Assembly: GCF_001419745.1 (NCBI RefSeq)
Contig: NZ_LIRJ01000190.1
Location: 1 to 62,650 of the forward strand
DNA from: Streptomyces silaceus
GTDB taxonomy: Bacteria > Actinomycetota > Actinomycetes > Streptomycetales > Streptomycetaceae
Direction: 5' to 3'
Length of the DNA stretch: 62,650 bases
How positions within the stretch are numbered: the first letter of the stretch is position 1; each line of letters opens with the position of its first letter. The position numbers were made by a program, and so were the translations under genes. Shown here one piece after another: positions 61,832 to 62,650 of the stretch. The notes below the pieces were generated by a model. The model was not told the origin of the DNA. It searched no databases and saw only the letters and a list, made by a program, of their open reading frames with translations.

Positions 61832-62650
61832 CTAGCGGCCCTGCTCCCGTTCCGCCAGGATCCGCTCGATCACGACCGCGACCCCGTCCTCGTTGTTGGC
61901 GACCGTGCGCCCGGAGGCCGCGGCGACGACGTCCGGGTGGGCGTTGCCCATCGCGTACGACGTACCCGCCCAGGTCAGCATCTCGATGTCGTTCGGCATG
62001 TCCCCGAAGGCGACGACTTCCTCGGGGGTGATGCCGCGCTCGGCGCAGCACAGCTCCAGGGTGCTCGCCTTGGAGATGCCGGGACCGCTGATCTCCAGGA
62101 GGGCGCTGGGGCTCGACCGTGTGACGGTGGCCCGGTCGCCGATGGCCGCGCGGGCCAGCACCAGGAACTCGTCGGGCGCGAGACCGGGGTGGAAGGCGAG
62201 CACCTTCAGGACCGGCTGCTCGGCCACGGCGGGGTCCGCGGGGATCTCGGCGAGGAGCTTCTCGGCGGGCGCGACGCTCTCGCCGGGCTCCATGTGCAGC
62301 GGCGGATACGTCTCCTCGTGGTGCAGTCCCCCGGTCCGCTCGATCGCGAAGGACGTGCCCGGAGCCGCGGCGCGCAGCCGGTGGACGACGTCGAGGGCGC
62401 ACTCCCGCGCCAGCTCGCGGACCTTGACGAAGCGGTGGGTGCCGGGACCGCCGTGCAGGTCGACCACCGCCGCGCCGTTGCCGCAGATGGCGAGGCCGTG
62501 ACCGTGGACATGGGCGCTGACGACGTCCATCCAGCGGGCCGGCCGGCCCGTCACGAAGAAGACCTCGATGCCGGCCTCCTCGGCCGCGGCGAGCGCCGCG
62601 ACCGTGCGGTCGGAGACCGACTTGTCGTCGCGCAGCAGCGTGCCGTCCAG
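61832..62650 (-). CDS. Cof-type HAD hydrolase, 5' end cut by the window
   Basis: 273 codons of a HAD subfamily IIB protein whose beginning lies beyond base 62650. The first visible residues LDGTLLRDDKSVSDRTVAAL are the end of HAD motif I (the nucleophile Asp is cut off); FVTGRPARW carries motif II, SKASTLELCC motif III (Lys) and AFGDMPNDIEMLTWAG motif IV. These phosphatases act on sugar or cofactor phosphates; substrate unknown. It is convergent with the M23 gene, 43 bp between stops. Confidence 0.92.
   Translation of the reverse strand: MDGTLLRDDKSVSDRTVAALAAAEEAGIEVFFVTGRPARWMDVVSAHVHGHGLAICGNGAAVVDLHGGPGTHRFVKVRELARECALDVVHRLRAAAPGTSFAIERTGGLHHEETYPPLHMEPGESVAPAEKLLAEIPADPAVAEQPVLKVLAFHPGLAPDEFLVLARAAIGDRATVTRSSPSALLEISGPGISKASTLELCCAERGITPEEVVAFGDMPNDIEMLTWAGTSYAMGNAHPDVVAAASGRTVANNEDGVAVVIERILAEREQGR

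Overview
The window is a chromosomal stretch of a Streptomyces species. It is very GC-rich, and nearly every gene has G or C in third codon positions. It carries Streptomyces-specific genes (ssgA with its regulator, femX, DUF5326, LppU/SCO3897). From memory, the gene order matches the S. coelicolor region from about SCO3894 (murJ) to SCO3950, just beside oriC; this was not checked by alignment. Seven exact copies of the 14-bp ParB-binding site parS (GTTTCACGTGAAAC) support an origin-proximal location. I see no tRNA, rRNA, CRISPR array, insertion sequence, integrase or phage module.

Layout. 1-8.7 kb (mostly minus strand): the 5' end of murJ, a DUF6049 secreted protein, the CCA-adding enzyme (plus strand), an LppU-type membrane protein, an MFS exporter, and a padR-inositol-phosphate synthase pair with a clear PadR operator. 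9-16.3 kb: cell-envelope genes, namely a bifunctional penicillin-binding protein, a GT87 membrane glycosyltransferase, an alanine-racemase-fold protein, FemX and a small membrane protein. 16.5-21.7 kb: information processing, namely rpsF-ssb-rpsR-rplI, a MATE exporter (minus) and dnaB preceded by a cluster of DnaA-box-like sequences. 21.9-32.8 kb: a mosaic of enzyme/regulator pairs, namely an amidase, peptide deformylase divergent from a winged-helix regulator, an SDR oxidoreductase divergent from MerR, a beta-lactamase-fold hydrolase, GNAT proteins, MarR with an MFS exporter and a GlcG/HbpS protein, a membrane protein and an HAD phosphatase. 33.2-41.3 kb: flavohaemoglobin, Nudix, LysR, a cystathionine-type PLP enzyme overlapping ptpA, a holin-like membrane protein, a cupin, DUF5326, then ssgR-ssgA for sporulation-specific cell division. 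41.5-50 kb: a His-rich YibE/F membrane protein, a TPP riboswitch with thiC, two poorly characterised membrane proteins, a metallophosphoesterase and a LacI regulator. 50.6-62.65 kb: hisC, a cyclophilin-like protein, the Rex-controlled cydA-cydB-cydCD operon, a two-GAF histidine kinase, an M23 peptidase and a truncated HAD phosphatase.

Themes. (1) parS sites are often shared with other signals: they sit inside terminator-like palindromes between convergent genes, or lie over translation starts. (2) At least seven tandem-repeat arrays (units of about 14, 18, 22, 24, 30 and 33 bp, plus a low-complexity insertion in a PLP enzyme) are scattered through intergenic spaces and protein linkers, and their units do not resemble one another. 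One is a set of four 33-bp hairpin units between the convergent ssgA and yibE/F genes. (3) Several divergent regulator/target pairs have a readable operator: PadR-ino1, winged-helix-def, MerR-SDR, MarR-MFS and Rex-cyd.

I found no wholly new multi-gene system that I could defend. The strongest leads are the dual-use parS sites, the def operator pair, the hairpin array and the DnaA-box cluster at dnaB.
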